DNA of 64,000 bases from UBA7446 sp965657545. GTDB taxonomy: Bacteria > Bacteroidota > Bacteroidia > Flavobacteriales > Flavobacteriaceae. The position numbers and the translations under genes are program-made. The notes below the pieces were generated by a model that had not been told where the DNA came from, made no database searches, and saw nothing but the letters and a program-made list of their open reading frames with translations. Every line of letters starts with the position of its first letter. Within the stretch, counting starts at the first letter, position 1. Below, piece after piece: positions 1 through 9,433 of this stretch. The stretch spans positions 1 through 64,000 of the forward strand of contig CBFHOG010000006.1 of assembly GCA_965657545.1 (NCBI GenBank). The letters are read 5' to 3'.

Positions 1-1503
1 GCCTTACTCAAAGACGGAAAGCTCGTTGAGTTTCACAAAGAAATTGAAGATAATAAATTTCACGTTGGTGATATTTTTTTAGCAAAAGTCAAAAAAACCC
101 TTTCTGGTTTAAATGCCGCATTTGTAAATGTAGGTTATGAAAAAGATGCGTTTTTGCATTACCATGATTTAGGGCCTAAGGTTAATACGCTGTTAAAATT
201 TATCAAACGTGCTGGTACAGGAAAAATCAAAGATTTTTCACTGAAAAAATACCCTCTAGAGCCTGAAATTAACAAAGATGGTATTATTACGGACGCTGTT
301 CAGGCCAATCAATCTCTACTTGTGCAAATTATCAAAGAACCCATCTCCACCAAAGGACCCCGTATCAGTTCGGAATTGTCCTTGGCGGGTAGGTATTTGG
401 TACTGGTTCCTTTTTCGGACCGTGTGTCTATGTCACAAAAAATTTCTACACGCGAAGAAAAGAACCGCTTAAAGAAGCTCGTTATGAGTATCAAGCCAAA
501 AGGTTTTGGTGTTATTATCCGAACCGTGGCAGAAGGCAAAAAAGTAGCCGAACTCGACAAAGATTTACAAGATTTGTATGACCGTTGGGTTGGGATGTGT
601 AAGAAAATCCAGAAAGCTGATTACCCATCAAGAGTATTGAGTGAGCTCAATAGAGCTTCCTCTATTTTAAGAGATATTTTTGATGACGAATTTACTGGAA
701 TTCACGTAGATGATCCTGAACTACTCGTAGAAGTAAAAGAATATCTGGAGCAAATTGCTCCTGATAACGTAAATATTGCCAAACTTTTTAAAAGTGATAT
801 TCCTATTTTTGAACACTTTGGTATTGAACGACAAATCAAAGCATCTTTTGGACGCACAGTGTCCATGAACAGAGGTGCATATCTGATTATCGAACACACC
901 GAAGCCCTTCACGTTATTGATGTCAACAGTGGTAACCGTTCCAATAAGGCAAAAAATCAAGAAGATACAGCCTTAGAAGTAAACATGATTGCCGCTACCG
1001 AAATTGCCCGTCAGTTGCGCTTGCGCGATATGGGAGGAATTATCGTAGTTGACTTCATTGATATGATACGTCAAGAAAACAGAAAGAAGCTTTTTGAACA
1101 CTTCCGTAAGGAAATGGACACCGACCGTGCTAAGCATAAAATTCTACCTCCAAGTAGAATTGGGCTTATACAAATGACGCGTCAGCGTGTTCGTCCCGAA
1201 ATGGACATCAAAACAACAGAGCCTAACCCCAACATTAATGGAGAGGTTGAAGCGCCCATTGTTTTGATAGATAAGATAAAAGCAGACTTAGAAAAGATTC
1301 TAGCAAATCCGAAACACAAAAAGAAAAAAATTGTGTTGCACTTACATCCGTTTATAGCAGCTTATGTTGCCAAAGGCTGGAAGTCGGAGCGCATGAAATG
1401 GTATTTTGAATACAACAAGTGGATTAAAATAGTACCACGCGATGCGTACACCTATTTACACTACCGTTTCTTTGATGGAAATGGAAAAGTGATTCACATA
1501 TAA
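1..1503 (+). CDS. rng: Ribonuclease E/G family endoribonuclease, 5' end outside window
   Basis: The reading frame is open from base 1, so the start codon lies upstream. The visible part begins inside the N-terminal S1-like RNA-binding domain (AAFVNVGYEKDAFLH) and runs through the catalytic domain. The two acidic motifs of the RNase E/G family are present: IDVNSG near base 920 and VDFIDM near base 1050, whose aspartates bind the catalytic metal. The visible 500 residues fit a short RNase G-type enzyme without the long RNase E scaffold tail. Its role is 5'-end-dependent cleavage in rRNA maturation and mRNA decay. A strong hairpin terminator follows the stop within 10 bases. Confidence 0.93.
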   Translation, partial: ALLKDGKLVEFHKEIEDNKFHVGDIFLAKVKKTLSGLNAAFVNVGYEKDAFLHYHDLGPKVNTLLKFIKRAGTGKIKDFSLKKYPLEPEINKDGIITDAVQANQSLLVQIIKEPISTKGPRISSELSLAGRYLVLVPFSDRVSMSQKISTREEKNRLKKLVMSIKPKGFGVIIRTVAEGKKVAELDKDLQDLYDRWVGMCKKIQKADYPSRVLSELNRASSILRDIFDDEFTGIHVDDPELLVEVKEYLEQIAPDNVNIAKLFKSDIPIFEHFGIERQIKASFGRTVSMNRGAYLIIEHTEALHVIDVNSGNRSNKAKNQEDTALEVNMIAATEIARQLRLRDMGGIIVVDFIDMIRQENRKKLFEHFRKEMDTDRAKHKILPPSRIGLIQMTRQRVRPEMDIKTTEPNPNINGEVEAPIVLIDKIKADLEKILANPKHKKKKIVLHLHPFIAAYVAKGWKSERMKWYFEYNKWIKIVPRDAYTYLHYRFFDGNGKVIHI

Positions 1504-1510
1504 AATTAAA

Positions 1511-1533
1511 AGCGGCCATAGTGCCGCTTTTTT
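1511..1533 (+). terminator. Intrinsic terminator after RNase G gene
   Basis: A GCGGC/GCCGC stem with a six-base loop is followed directly by a run of T. It begins about 8 bases past the RNase G stop codon, and its T-run merges into the -7-like box of recX. Confidence 0.85.
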
Positions 1534-1541
1534 TATTTTAG
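1534..1541 (+). promoter_or_regulatory. -7-like box (TATTTTAG) just before recX
   Basis: Matches 7 of 8 positions of the Bacteroidetes -7 consensus TAnnTTTG and lies 5 bases before the recX ATG. If used, the transcript would be leaderless or nearly so. No clear -33 element is visible because the region upstream is the RNase G terminator. Confidence 0.35.
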
Positions 1542-1546
1542 CACAT

Positions 1547-2014
1547 ATGAAAACGTACTCGGTTGATGAAGCACTAGAAAAAATGCGCCACTATTGCGCA
1601 TATCAAGAACGTTGCCACAAAGAGGTCAAAAACAAGCTTTACAGCATGCACATGATTCCTTCCGCCACTGAGCAAATTGTGGGAACTTTAGTAGCAGAAA
1701 ACTACCTCAACGAAAGTCGATTTGCACTGCAATTTGCACAAGGGAAATTCTCTATAAAACATTGGGGGAAATTGCGAATTACAAGAGAGTTAAAAACACG
1801 ATCCGTTTCAGATTACGATATTCGTAAGGCGCTTTTAGCTATTGACGATAAAGCCTACTTGGAAAAAATATCCACCATTAGTCATAAAAAATGGAGTCAA
1901 CTTGAAGGAAACAAACCTCAAGTGCGCAAACAAAAATTATATCAATACTTGGCGTATCGCGGTTGGGAAACCCATTTGATTTATGCGCAAATAGATGCGC
2001 TATGTACAGACTAA
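1547..2014 (+). CDS. recX: RecX-family regulator of RecA
   Basis: A 155-residue basic, helix-rich protein with the RecX pattern of three-helix repeats: an N-terminal YCAYQERC motif, a central GKLRITRELKTR stretch resembling the conserved GxxRIxxELxxKGI motif, and a C-terminal YLAYRGW repeat. RecX proteins bind and cap RecA filaments. Length is typical for the family. It sits alone on the plus strand after a terminator, and its last 4 bases overlap the end of the convergent TonB-dependent receptor gene, so the two 3' ends share sequence. Family assignment is firm; its regulatory target in this organism is inferred. Confidence 0.88.
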   Translation: MKTYSVDEALEKMRHYCAYQERCHKEVKNKLYSMHMIPSATEQIVGTLVAENYLNESRFALQFAQGKFSIKHWGKLRITRELKTRSVSDYDIRKALLAIDDKAYLEKISTISHKKWSQLEGNKPQVRKQKLYQYLAYRGWETHLIYAQIDALCTD

Positions 2015-3816
2015 AGCGTGTAGTGTAAAGAAATCAGACCGTGCGCCTTTGGCATCGGAATCAAGTTCTCAAAATAGGTTACATCAAACAAGTTACGCCC
2101 TTGTAATTCCATGCGCCACTTGGAATTCAACGTATATGTTAGTTGCAAATTGAAAAGCTGATAATTCTCCCCTAAAGCGCGCTTTGCATAGCGGTAAGTT
2201 GCCGTGGATGCAAATCGTGAAGTGAATTGTTTTGTCAGATTTATATTTATATCGTGCTTTAAAAAATTAAGGGCATATTTTGAATAGACCGATTTAATAT
2301 AATCGTCTTCTAGATAAGCATAAGACACTCCTAAAGCGTGCGTTTGCTTACCAATACGATAACGCCATAGCGCGTTAATTTCGCCCCCAACAGTGGTGAT
2401 TTTTCCACTAATATTTTCAGCAACCCATGCCGTATCACTAGGAGATTGCTTGACAAAATCGATTAAGTTTTCACCATCACGTTTAAATATAGCGGTCTCA
2501 ATAGAAACATTTTTGCCTTTATATCGCAGCGAAATTTCATGACTCAAAGCTTCTTCAGGTAGCAAGTCTGGATTTCCTATGGTGGTCGTACTTAAATAGT
2601 ATAAATCGGTATAGGTAGGAATTCGATAAGTATATCCCGTGTTGTAAGTCAGCTTGAAGTTTTGACCTAAGCGGTAACCCATATCAATTCCGGGGTAGAA
2701 AAAATCACCCATATCAGAGTAGTTACTCCATGCAAAACCTGGCGTTATGTCTAATGCACCCGCTGTAAATCGATGTTCAAAAAACAAATGTGCAATGGTT
2801 CTATTTTGATCCCCCAAATTATTACTTTGGATGTTGACATTCGAAAATTCAACTCCTAATCCAGTAACTCCCCAAGCATTTGTGTTTTTCATATCCACAG
2901 ATGCCCCTAGCCTATTGGTAATATGCAGGTTTCTAAACACAGAAGGATTATTTCTAATATAGATATATTCGTCCTGACCACGTTTCCAAAATATTCTAGG
3001 CGTCCACGTCCATTTTTGATTTTCACTTGCTATAGTACTTGATAGTGCTAACAAGCTACTTTGTGTTTCTTCGTATTGATCTTTAGCGGTAACTGCCCTA
3101 TAAAATCCGTTTGCACCAAACTTACGCTCAGTAAACATGGTCATGAGGCTTAACCTATTTGTACCAACATCTAGGTTACTTTTCGTAAACACATGAAAGT
3201 TTTGAAAATCGGTATTGTATCTGTATCCATCACTCTCTTGTAACGAGACATGCGCAATATGCTGTAGTTTTTCTCCTGCATGCTGCGCCGTAATACCAAA
3301 TTGATATGTGTCAAAACTACCTATTCGGTCGGTTAGCGTGACCTTGCTTTTATCTACTTTTTTGGTAACGATATTAATCGCGCCTGTAAATGCATTTTGG
3401 CCGTAAATACGAGCAGCAGGTCCTTTTACAATTTCAATGCGTTCAATAACCTCAAGCGGCAATGCGCTGTTAAGCGTATGGTGTCCCGTTTGCGGATCAT
3501 CAACACGGATACCATCAATCAATAACAATACTTGACTGTAGGTTCCACCGCGTAGGTAAATATCGGCATTAGCACCTTCTACGCCTTGTTGCAGTACATC
3601 CACACCTGCCTGAAAACGAAGTAAATCTGCTAAACTGGTTACGGGTGTTTCAGCAATTTGCTTTGCCGTAATTACCGTTACCGATTTTGAATCTTCAGAA
3701 AAAGGAATGTTTAATCTTGGTGAAGAAACCACAACTTCATTGAGTTGCGTTTGTGTAAATCCATTAGATGTAATCCATATAAAAACTACACCAAAAAATG
3801 GTTTTAATAATCTCAT
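2011..3816 (-). CDS. TonB-dependent outer-membrane receptor, BtuB-like size class
   Basis: 601 residues. A signal peptide (about residues 1-21) is followed by a TonB-box-like stretch (LNEVVVSS), a plug domain (about 45-155, with VDDPQTGHH and RIEIVKGPA motifs) and a beta-barrel that ends in an aromatic-rich strand (LISLHYTL). The compact length without an N-terminal carboxypeptidase-like domain resembles BtuB/cobalamin or small-siderophore receptors. No cobalamin riboswitch is seen upstream, so the substrate is open. It lies 33 bases downstream of atpC on the same strand and may be co-transcribed with atpDC. It needs the TonB-ExbB-ExbD system, parts of which are elsewhere in the window. Confidence 0.88.
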   Translation of the reverse strand: MRLLKPFFGVVFIWITSNGFTQTQLNEVVVSSPRLNIPFSEDSKSVTVITAKQIAETPVTSLADLLRFQAGVDVLQQGVEGANADIYLRGGTYSQVLLLIDGIRVDDPQTGHHTLNSALPLEVIERIEIVKGPAARIYGQNAFTGAINIVTKKVDKSKVTLTDRIGSFDTYQFGITAQHAGEKLQHIAHVSLQESDGYRYNTDFQNFHVFTKSNLDVGTNRLSLMTMFTERKFGANGFYRAVTAKDQYEETQSSLLALSSTIASENQKWTWTPRIFWKRGQDEYIYIRNNPSVFRNLHITNRLGASVDMKNTNAWGVTGLGVEFSNVNIQSNNLGDQNRTIAHLFFEHRFTAGALDITPGFAWSNYSDMGDFFYPGIDMGYRLGQNFKLTYNTGYTYRIPTYTDLYYLSTTTIGNPDLLPEEALSHEISLRYKGKNVSIETAIFKRDGENLIDFVKQSPSDTAWVAENISGKITTVGGEINALWRYRIGKQTHALGVSYAYLEDDYIKSVYSKYALNFLKHDININLTKQFTSRFASTATYRYAKRALGENYQLFNLQLTYTLNSKWRMELQGRNLFDVTYFENLIPMPKAHGLISLHYTL

Positions 3817-3849
3817 AATACAAAGATTACATTAATATCCGCAATGGAA

Positions 3850-4128
3850 TTAATCTACAAGCAAGATGACCTTGTTGTCACTCATTTCTAAGGTCCCGCC
3901 ATTACTAAGCGTCAAAAAGGTTTCGTTTCCTTTTTGGCTGAATTGCGATTGAAACGCTTTGGAAATTTCTATTTTCCCAAGAATTTTTGCCTCACCAATA
4001 GCAAGTGTTGATACAACAGCTGCGTGATTATTGAGTACCTGAAACGACCCTTGAGTACCCGGGACAGATAGTGCTTCTATCTCTCCTTGAAATAATGTTG
4101 CTTCAGGACTTACAATTTCTAAATACAT
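3850..4128 (-). CDS. atpC: ATP synthase F1 epsilon subunit, short form
   Basis: 92 residues that align with the N-terminal beta-sandwich of the epsilon subunit (LEIVSPEATLFQGEIEALSVPGTQGSFQVLNNHA). The C-terminal two-helix domain found in E. coli (total about 139 residues) is absent; such short forms are common in Bacteroidetes. Epsilon links the F1 head to the rotor, and loss of the helical domain removes the classic inhibitory arm. The gene follows atpD by 5 bases, so the two are translated from one message. Confidence 0.93.
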   Translation of the reverse strand: MYLEIVSPEATLFQGEIEALSVPGTQGSFQVLNNHAAVVSTLAIGEAKILGKIEISKAFQSQFSQKGNETFLTLSNGGTLEMSDNKVILLVD

Positions 4129-4133
4129 AGGGA

Positions 4134-5651
4134 TTATGCGTTTGCTTCTGCAAGCATTTTTTCACCAGCTTCAATAGCTTCTTCAATAGTACCCTTAAGG
4201 TTAAAGGCAGCTTCTGGAAGATGATCTAACTCACCGTCCATAATCATGTTAAACCCTTTGATGGTATCTTTAATATCTACCAATACACCTGGAATACCCG
4301 TAAACTGCTCGGCTACATGGAACGGCTGCGATAGGAATCGCTGCACACGACGCGCACGTGCTACGGCTTGCTTATCTTCTTCCGACAATTCTTCCATACC
4401 AAGTATGGCAATAATGTCCTGAAGTTCTTTATAACGCTGTAATAGCTCTTTTACACGTTGTGCACAGTTGTAATGCTCATCGCCCAAAATATCAGCCGTA
4501 AGAATACGTGAAGTAGAATCTAGCGGATCCACAGCTGGGTAAATACCAAGTTCAGCAATTTTACGTGAAAGTACTGTAGTGGCATCTAAGTGAGCAAAGG
4601 TTGTTGCCGGTGCTGGATCGGTAAGGTCATCTGCAGGCACATAAACCGCTTGTACAGATGTAATTGATCCTTTTTTGGTAGATGTAATACGCTCTTGCAT
4701 GGCACCCATTTCGGTTGCCAATGTAGGTTGATATCCCACTGCCGAAGGCATACGTCCTAGAAGTGCTGATACCTCAGAACCTGCTTGTGTAAATCGGAAG
4801 ATGTTATCTACGAAAAACAATACGTCTTTTCCTTGGTCAGAGCCTGCTCCGTCACGAAAATATTCCGCAACTGTAAGTCCTGAAAGCGCCACACGTGCAC
4901 GTGCACCTGGTGGTTCGTTCATCTGTCCAAATACAAAAGTTGCTTTGGATTCTTTCATGGCTTCTTTGTCAATTTTTGACAAATCCCATCCGCCATTTTC
5001 CATAGACTCCATGAATTCGTCACCGTATTTGATAATACCAGACTCTAGCATTTCACGCAACAAGTCGTTTCCTTCTCTTGTACGCTCGCCTACTCCAGCA
5101 AATACAGAAAGTCCACCGTGTCCTTTTGCAATGTTGTTAATCAATTCTTGGATAAGTACGGTTTTACCTACACCCGCACCACCAAATAATCCAATTTTAC
5201 CCCCTTTGGCATAGGGCTCAATAAGGTCAATTACCTTAATTCCTGTGAAAAGCACTTCTGTTGACGTAGAAAGTTGGTCAAACGCAGGTGCTTCGCGGTG
5301 AATAGGAAGTCCGTTGTCACCTGTTTTAGGCAAGTCTCCAATACCGTCAATAGCATCACCAATTACGTTAAAAAGGCGTCCATATACGTCTTCACCAATA
5401 GGCATTTGAATTGGATTGCCCGTCGCCAGCACGTCTGTGCCACGCTCTAATCCATCGGTAGAATCCATGGAAATGGCACGTACTTGGTCTTCACCAATGT
5501 GGGATTGCACTTCAAGAACCAGCTTAGAACCGTCTGTTTTCTTGATTTCAAGTGAATCATAAATGTTAGGTAGGGTGTTTACAGCAGTGTCAAAAGAAAC
5601 ATCTACTACAGGACCTATGACTTGGGAAACTTTACCTGTGCTCTGTGACAT
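4134..5651 (-). CDS. atpD: ATP synthase F1 beta subunit
   Basis: 505 residues. The Walker A loop GGAGVGKT is at about 157-164, followed by GERTREGNDL and the beta-subunit catalytic stretch VDNIFRFTQAGSEVSALLGRMPSAVGY. It carries the catalytic sites of the F1Fo ATP synthase on the inner face of the cytoplasmic membrane. Only atpD and atpC are here; the rest of the complex is not in the window, which fits the split atp arrangement known in Bacteroidetes. A TATATTTG -7 box lies about 50 bases upstream. Start choice is supported by the usual N-terminus GKVSQVIGPVVDVSF. Confidence 0.98.
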   Translation of the reverse strand: MSQSTGKVSQVIGPVVDVSFDTAVNTLPNIYDSLEIKKTDGSKLVLEVQSHIGEDQVRAISMDSTDGLERGTDVLATGNPIQMPIGEDVYGRLFNVIGDAIDGIGDLPKTGDNGLPIHREAPAFDQLSTSTEVLFTGIKVIDLIEPYAKGGKIGLFGGAGVGKTVLIQELINNIAKGHGGLSVFAGVGERTREGNDLLREMLESGIIKYGDEFMESMENGGWDLSKIDKEAMKESKATFVFGQMNEPPGARARVALSGLTVAEYFRDGAGSDQGKDVLFFVDNIFRFTQAGSEVSALLGRMPSAVGYQPTLATEMGAMQERITSTKKGSITSVQAVYVPADDLTDPAPATTFAHLDATTVLSRKIAELGIYPAVDPLDSTSRILTADILGDEHYNCAQRVKELLQRYKELQDIIAILGMEELSEEDKQAVARARRVQRFLSQPFHVAEQFTGIPGVLVDIKDTIKGFNMIMDGELDHLPEAAFNLKGTIEEAIEAGEKMLAEANA

Positions 5652-5700
5652 AGTCGAAGAATTGTTTAATGGTTGGCGCTAAGGCCTTTAAATTCGAGTG

Positions 5701-5708
5701 CAAATATA
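5701..5708 (-). promoter_or_regulatory. -7 box (TATATTTG) upstream of atpD
   Basis: Perfect TAnnTTTG match on the minus strand about 50 bases before the atpD start. A matching TTG -33 element is not obvious, so support is partial. Confidence 0.4.
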
Positions 5709-5742
5709 GGCGAATTAAAGGAAGAATTCATGCCTAAAATCC

Positions 5743-5770
5743 AAAAAAAAAAGCACCCAAATTGGGTGCT
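5743..5770 (-). terminator. Intrinsic terminator after large TonB-dependent receptor
   Basis: Stem AGCACCCAA/TTGGGTGCT with a one-base spacer, followed on the minus strand by a run of ten T. It lies just after the stop codon of the 944-residue receptor gene and separates it from atpD. Confidence 0.85.
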
Positions 5771-5792
5771 TTTAAATCTTTAAAAAATTTTA

Positions 5793-8627
5793 TTAGAAGT
5801 CAAACATAATAGAGGTGTAATAAATACTACCTATGCGTCCACTTCCAGCAAGACTTACAAATTCGTTTCCACCAATATTGTTTCCACCAACACGAAGTTT
5901 GGCGTTTAATTTGGAAAGGTCAAATGTAACTTGTGCATCAATTACTGTATTTGCATCAATCATTTCATCAACAAAAGTTGACTCGAACATATATTCAGAG
6001 TTGTAACGTGCATTTACATTAAATGAAACTGGATTAAAATTACCATTCAAGCCAGCTTTTATTCTGTGTGTTGGCGTATTCCAAGACGTTTCAAATGTTG
6101 GATCATTACCACGAGTATAATCCAATTCGTTAAATTCATATACTAAATTTACTAGTAGATTTTTATTAAGGGCTTGTGAAGCACTTATGTTTACACCGTA
6201 AGACTTAAAGTCTTCGTCTTGGTTTGAATCAACGCTGTAAATGGCAAAGTTACCTTGTGCAATAGGATCGGTTATACCTGCACCTAAAACAGGTATAATA
6301 ACATTGGTAGCACCAATATAATCGTCATAATCGCTGTAATATGCACTTAAATCAAAAGTAAAACCATTTGAGTTATAACGATATCCTAAATCTAAGGTAC
6401 GTACAAACTCAGCATGTACATTTTCTAAATTAGCATCTGCACCGTTTAGGAGTTTAGCTACACCAGGAGTAAAAATATAATCCCCCGTAATTTGAGCCAC
6501 AGTATTGTTTTCAAGCTGTACATTCTGCTTGTAACGGTCAATGCTATCAGGAGAAGATCCCAATAAAATGGCTTGACCTGCATCAAGTGCAATATATTGA
6601 TCTTGGTTTGTTGGGTTACGGAAACCTTGTTGATATGATACACGAACATTTTGCTCATCAGAAATATTAAACAGAAGACCTAAACGTGGCGTAACATATC
6701 CATCGAAGAATTCTGCTTTATCATAACGTAACGAAGCGGTAAGGCTAACGAAATCGTTGAACAAATCTTTTTTAGCCTGAACAAAAGCCCCATACTGGTA
6801 ATATGTAATTGGTCCATCATAATCGGTATAAAGCGTACCCCCCGTATTAAGCTCTGAACTACGATAAGTAGCTCCAGCTATGATATTGGCGAAATCTAAA
6901 GAATCTTCAAAATCATAAATTAAATCTGCATCAATAACTTGAGAATCGTCAACAATAACAGCTCCAGATCCAATTTCAAATGGATTATTAGTCATTCTAT
7001 TGAGTGCTGCATTGTATTCAGAAGATCCAGGCACCAACATATTGGCATTGGCAGCTAGGCGTGCAGCTTTGTGAGCAAAAATCGTATTACCCCCCATCGG
7101 AGCAAAAGCAGGAAGGTTATTTATAGACTGACCACCAGTCAAAATATCTCCACCAATTATATTAAGCAATCCAGAAATACCCGCTAAATCAGGTGTTAAA
7201 CCATTAGCAACAGCAGCAGCACCTAAATATGTTTGTAAGTATGCACTCCCCCAACCATTCAAGATTCCTCCTGGTTGTGCGTTAGCTACTCCAATAGCAG
7301 CAGCTTCCATTTGGTAGGTGTTACCACTATTTTCTTTTGTCAAATAAGCTCTTGCTGTTAGGCCTCCAGAACGCACTTCAATTTTGTGTTGCTGTAACTT
7401 AAAGTTTTCTATAAAATATCTACCTGTTGCTTGAAGCGGTGAACTACCTGTTCCGATCAATGAACTCAAAATAAATTCTGATTTATCATTAGGACGGAAG
7501 TGAATGGCAAAGTTACCTTTTGTGTTAACAGCTTGAGATGGAGCTAAATCAGCCTCATTATACCCTGTTGTCATTACGGAGTCAAAGTAGTTTGGTGCTG
7601 CAGCTTTCAAATTTAACAGTAAAGGGTTTTGTGTTAAAGCATAAAGTGCATCCCATTGAGCAGGTGAGCTTACAGAGACTTCACCATATTGATTAATTGC
7701 ATTGTAATCAGGATTATCAATACTATATCCGTTTACTGGTTTACCGTCAACATTGTGTCTGTAATCTGTTGCAGCCCATTCCGTTCCTTCTTTATGAGAA
7801 AAAGTAGCTTTTATGGCCCATTTATCACCGAGTTTTGTTGCCATGCGAATACCAAAATCAGTAAACTCATTGTTTCCGGCAGCATCTTGTTGGGTTACAC
7901 CCGTTTTATAATAAGCGCTTACACCCTCGTGCTCAAATGGATTTTTACTGTTTAAGAACATAATCCCTTTGTACGCGTCGGCACCGTATAATGCAGAGGC
8001 AGCACCTGGAAGCACTTCAATGCTTTGCACATCTAATTCATTAAGACCTACTAGGTTACCAACTGCAAATCCAAAAACAGGTGCTTGGTTATTCATCCCG
8101 TCCACAAGGGTAACAAAGCCCTCGTTATAAACCGTGGCAAAACCACGTGTACTAACCTGATTGAATACCAATCCACCTTGATTTAGTTGAATACCACGTA
8201 GGTTTTCCAAACCATTAAAGTAGTCAGAAGATGGCGTACGCTCTATCTGCTGAATACTAAACTTTTCAACCGTTACTGGTGACTCAAAAATACGTTCTGC
8301 CATACGAGATGCGGAAACCACAATCTCATCTAACTGAGTAGCATTTTCACCTAAGGTTATCGATAAAGATTGCAATGCAGATGAAACCGTTACTGTTTTT
8401 GTTTCTAGACCTACATTTGATACTGTTAAAGTAAATGGAGGCGTTTTTGAAGTTGTTAAGCTAAAGTTACCGTCAAAATCTGTAACAGTACCCGTGTTGC
8501 TATCTAAAACCACACTTGCGCCCGGAACAGGCTGTCCGTTACCATCGGTAACTGTACCCGATACTTGTGTTTGCGCCACAACTGCCGTAGAAAGGCATAG
8601 CAGCATAACTTGAAGAAAAAATTTCAT
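5793..8627 (-). CDS. TonB-dependent receptor with carboxypeptidase-regulatory-like domain
   Basis: 944 residues. Signal peptide (1-19, ending VVAQ), then a carboxypeptidase-regulatory-like/CarbopepD domain (about 20-105, VSGTVTDGNGQPVPGASV), a plug (about 110-230, LDEIVVSASR and IEVLPGAASALYG) and a long barrel ending IYYTSIMFDF. This is the Bacteroidetes SusC-like layout, but no SusD-like partner gene is adjacent, and the motifs fit an orphan receptor rather than a polysaccharide-utilisation locus. Substrate unknown. It is a single-gene unit: a -7 box lies about 28 bases upstream and a strong terminator follows the stop. Confidence 0.9.
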   Translation of the reverse strand: MKFFLQVMLLCLSTAVVAQTQVSGTVTDGNGQPVPGASVVLDSNTGTVTDFDGNFSLTTSKTPPFTLTVSNVGLETKTVTVSSALQSLSITLGENATQLDEIVVSASRMAERIFESPVTVEKFSIQQIERTPSSDYFNGLENLRGIQLNQGGLVFNQVSTRGFATVYNEGFVTLVDGMNNQAPVFGFAVGNLVGLNELDVQSIEVLPGAASALYGADAYKGIMFLNSKNPFEHEGVSAYYKTGVTQQDAAGNNEFTDFGIRMATKLGDKWAIKATFSHKEGTEWAATDYRHNVDGKPVNGYSIDNPDYNAINQYGEVSVSSPAQWDALYALTQNPLLLNLKAAAPNYFDSVMTTGYNEADLAPSQAVNTKGNFAIHFRPNDKSEFILSSLIGTGSSPLQATGRYFIENFKLQQHKIEVRSGGLTARAYLTKENSGNTYQMEAAAIGVANAQPGGILNGWGSAYLQTYLGAAAVANGLTPDLAGISGLLNIIGGDILTGGQSINNLPAFAPMGGNTIFAHKAARLAANANMLVPGSSEYNAALNRMTNNPFEIGSGAVIVDDSQVIDADLIYDFEDSLDFANIIAGATYRSSELNTGGTLYTDYDGPITYYQYGAFVQAKKDLFNDFVSLTASLRYDKAEFFDGYVTPRLGLLFNISDEQNVRVSYQQGFRNPTNQDQYIALDAGQAILLGSSPDSIDRYKQNVQLENNTVAQITGDYIFTPGVAKLLNGADANLENVHAEFVRTLDLGYRYNSNGFTFDLSAYYSDYDDYIGATNVIIPVLGAGITDPIAQGNFAIYSVDSNQDEDFKSYGVNISASQALNKNLLVNLVYEFNELDYTRGNDPTFETSWNTPTHRIKAGLNGNFNPVSFNVNARYNSEYMFESTFVDEMIDANTVIDAQVTFDLSKLNAKLRVGGNNIGGNEFVSLAGSGRIGSIYYTSIMFDF

Positions 8628-8654
8628 AGTAGTTATCGTTTAATTGTTATCATG

Positions 8655-8662
8655 CAAAGATA
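8655..8662 (-). promoter_or_regulatory. -7 box (TATCTTTG) of the large TonB-dependent receptor
   Basis: Perfect TAnnTTTG match about 28 bases upstream of the receptor ATG on the minus strand. No clear TTG at the expected -33 distance. Confidence 0.4.
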
Positions 8663-8700
8663 TTATTTTTTTCTATTAGTAAATATGGATATGGATTTGA

Positions 8701-9357
8701 TTATAAAACGTAAAAAATCAATCCTATTTTTGTGAATTTGATATCGAAACTATGGTTTGGGGTTGCAGATACTGCCCATGGTTGTAAATCGTGTGCAATA
8801 CTGATATTCCAAGTGTTAAACCCAAAATGAAGGTTCCACCGCAATAAGGTCTTTTCGTAAGGAAGATTAATATCTCTTTGCATTCCATCGTTGGACGTAT
8901 AGCTGGAACGAAAACGTATAGGCATATGCAAACTCAATCCTGTATGAATGCGCCAAAAAGCGTGTTTGGTTTCGTTGGCATTACGCCAGCGCAACTCAAA
9001 TGGGACTGCTAACGTCTGCATGGAAAGTGTGTTTTTTTGGTAAGCTTCTTGAATGGAACTCGCCGTAATGGAATTGTTTTCAAGGGTAAATCGCATATTA
9101 TTAAAAACGGTACTCAAATCCCAACCCAAACCTAAGCCAAGTGCTAGGGTGCGTTTTTTGTTTATGGGCATATCACGAATAAAACCCAATGAAAAGCCAT
9201 AAGACAATTTATTCTGTATTAGTGCTGTGGGGGCATCTGAGAAATATGGATAGGCAATACTAAAATAAACCTGATCCTCTCTAAACGACGGTATTTCTTC
9301 TTGCGCCGTGACATAAAAAATACTTCCCAAAAAAAGAAATAGCAACAGCTTTCTCAT
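8701..9357 (-). CDS. PorT-like outer-membrane beta-barrel protein
   Basis: 218 residues with a signal peptide (about 1-18, cleaved after VTAQ) and alternating hydrophobic strands typical of the small PorT/OmpW-like barrels of Bacteroidetes (GFSLGFIRDMPINKKRTLALGLGLGWDL). It ends in a hydrophobic strand with terminal FYVL. In relatives, PorT proteins are needed for type IX secretion, but sequence alone does not prove that role here. It follows the ExbD genes but is separated from them by a strong terminator, so it probably has its own promoter; a TATATTTA box sits only 4 bases before the ATG. Confidence 0.7.
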   Translation of the reverse strand: MRKLLLFLFLGSIFYVTAQEEIPSFREDQVYFSIAYPYFSDAPTALIQNKLSYGFSLGFIRDMPINKKRTLALGLGLGWDLSTVFNNMRFTLENNSITASSIQEAYQKNTLSMQTLAVPFELRWRNANETKHAFWRIHTGLSLHMPIRFRSSYTSNDGMQRDINLPYEKTLLRWNLHFGFNTWNISIAHDLQPWAVSATPNHSFDIKFTKIGLIFYVL

Positions 9358-9361
9358 ATGT

Positions 9362-9369
9362 TAAATATA
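9362..9369 (-). promoter_or_regulatory. -7-like box (TATATTTA) 4 bases before the PorT-like start
   Basis: One mismatch to TAnnTTTG, placed 4 bases upstream of the ATG and just downstream of the exbD terminator, where a new promoter would be needed. Suggests a leaderless message. Confidence 0.4.
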
Positions 9370-9373
9370 CACC

Positions 9374-9410
9374 AAAAAAAACATCCTTTGCCTCAAGAGC
9401 CAAAGGATGC
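9374..9410 (-). terminator. Intrinsic terminator of the exbB-exbD cluster
   Basis: Perfect 9-bp stem CATCCTTTG/CAAAGGATG with a 10-base loop, followed on the minus strand by eight T. Lies about 25 bases after the second exbD stop. Confidence 0.88.
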
Positions 9411-9433
9411 TTGTGTTTTGAATGCCAAAAGAT

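Noticed and set aside
3817..3849. Cobalamin riboswitch before the BtuB-like receptor
   Set aside because: Only 33 bases separate it from atpC, far too short for the riboswitch.
4801..5214. Long open frame on the plus strand inside atpD
   Set aside because: It is the antisense of the strongly conserved ATP synthase beta gene and resembles no protein family.
5793..8627. Polysaccharide utilisation locus (SusC/SusD pair)
   Set aside because: No SusD-like lipoprotein or carbohydrate enzyme gene is adjacent, and the receptor is a single-gene transcript.
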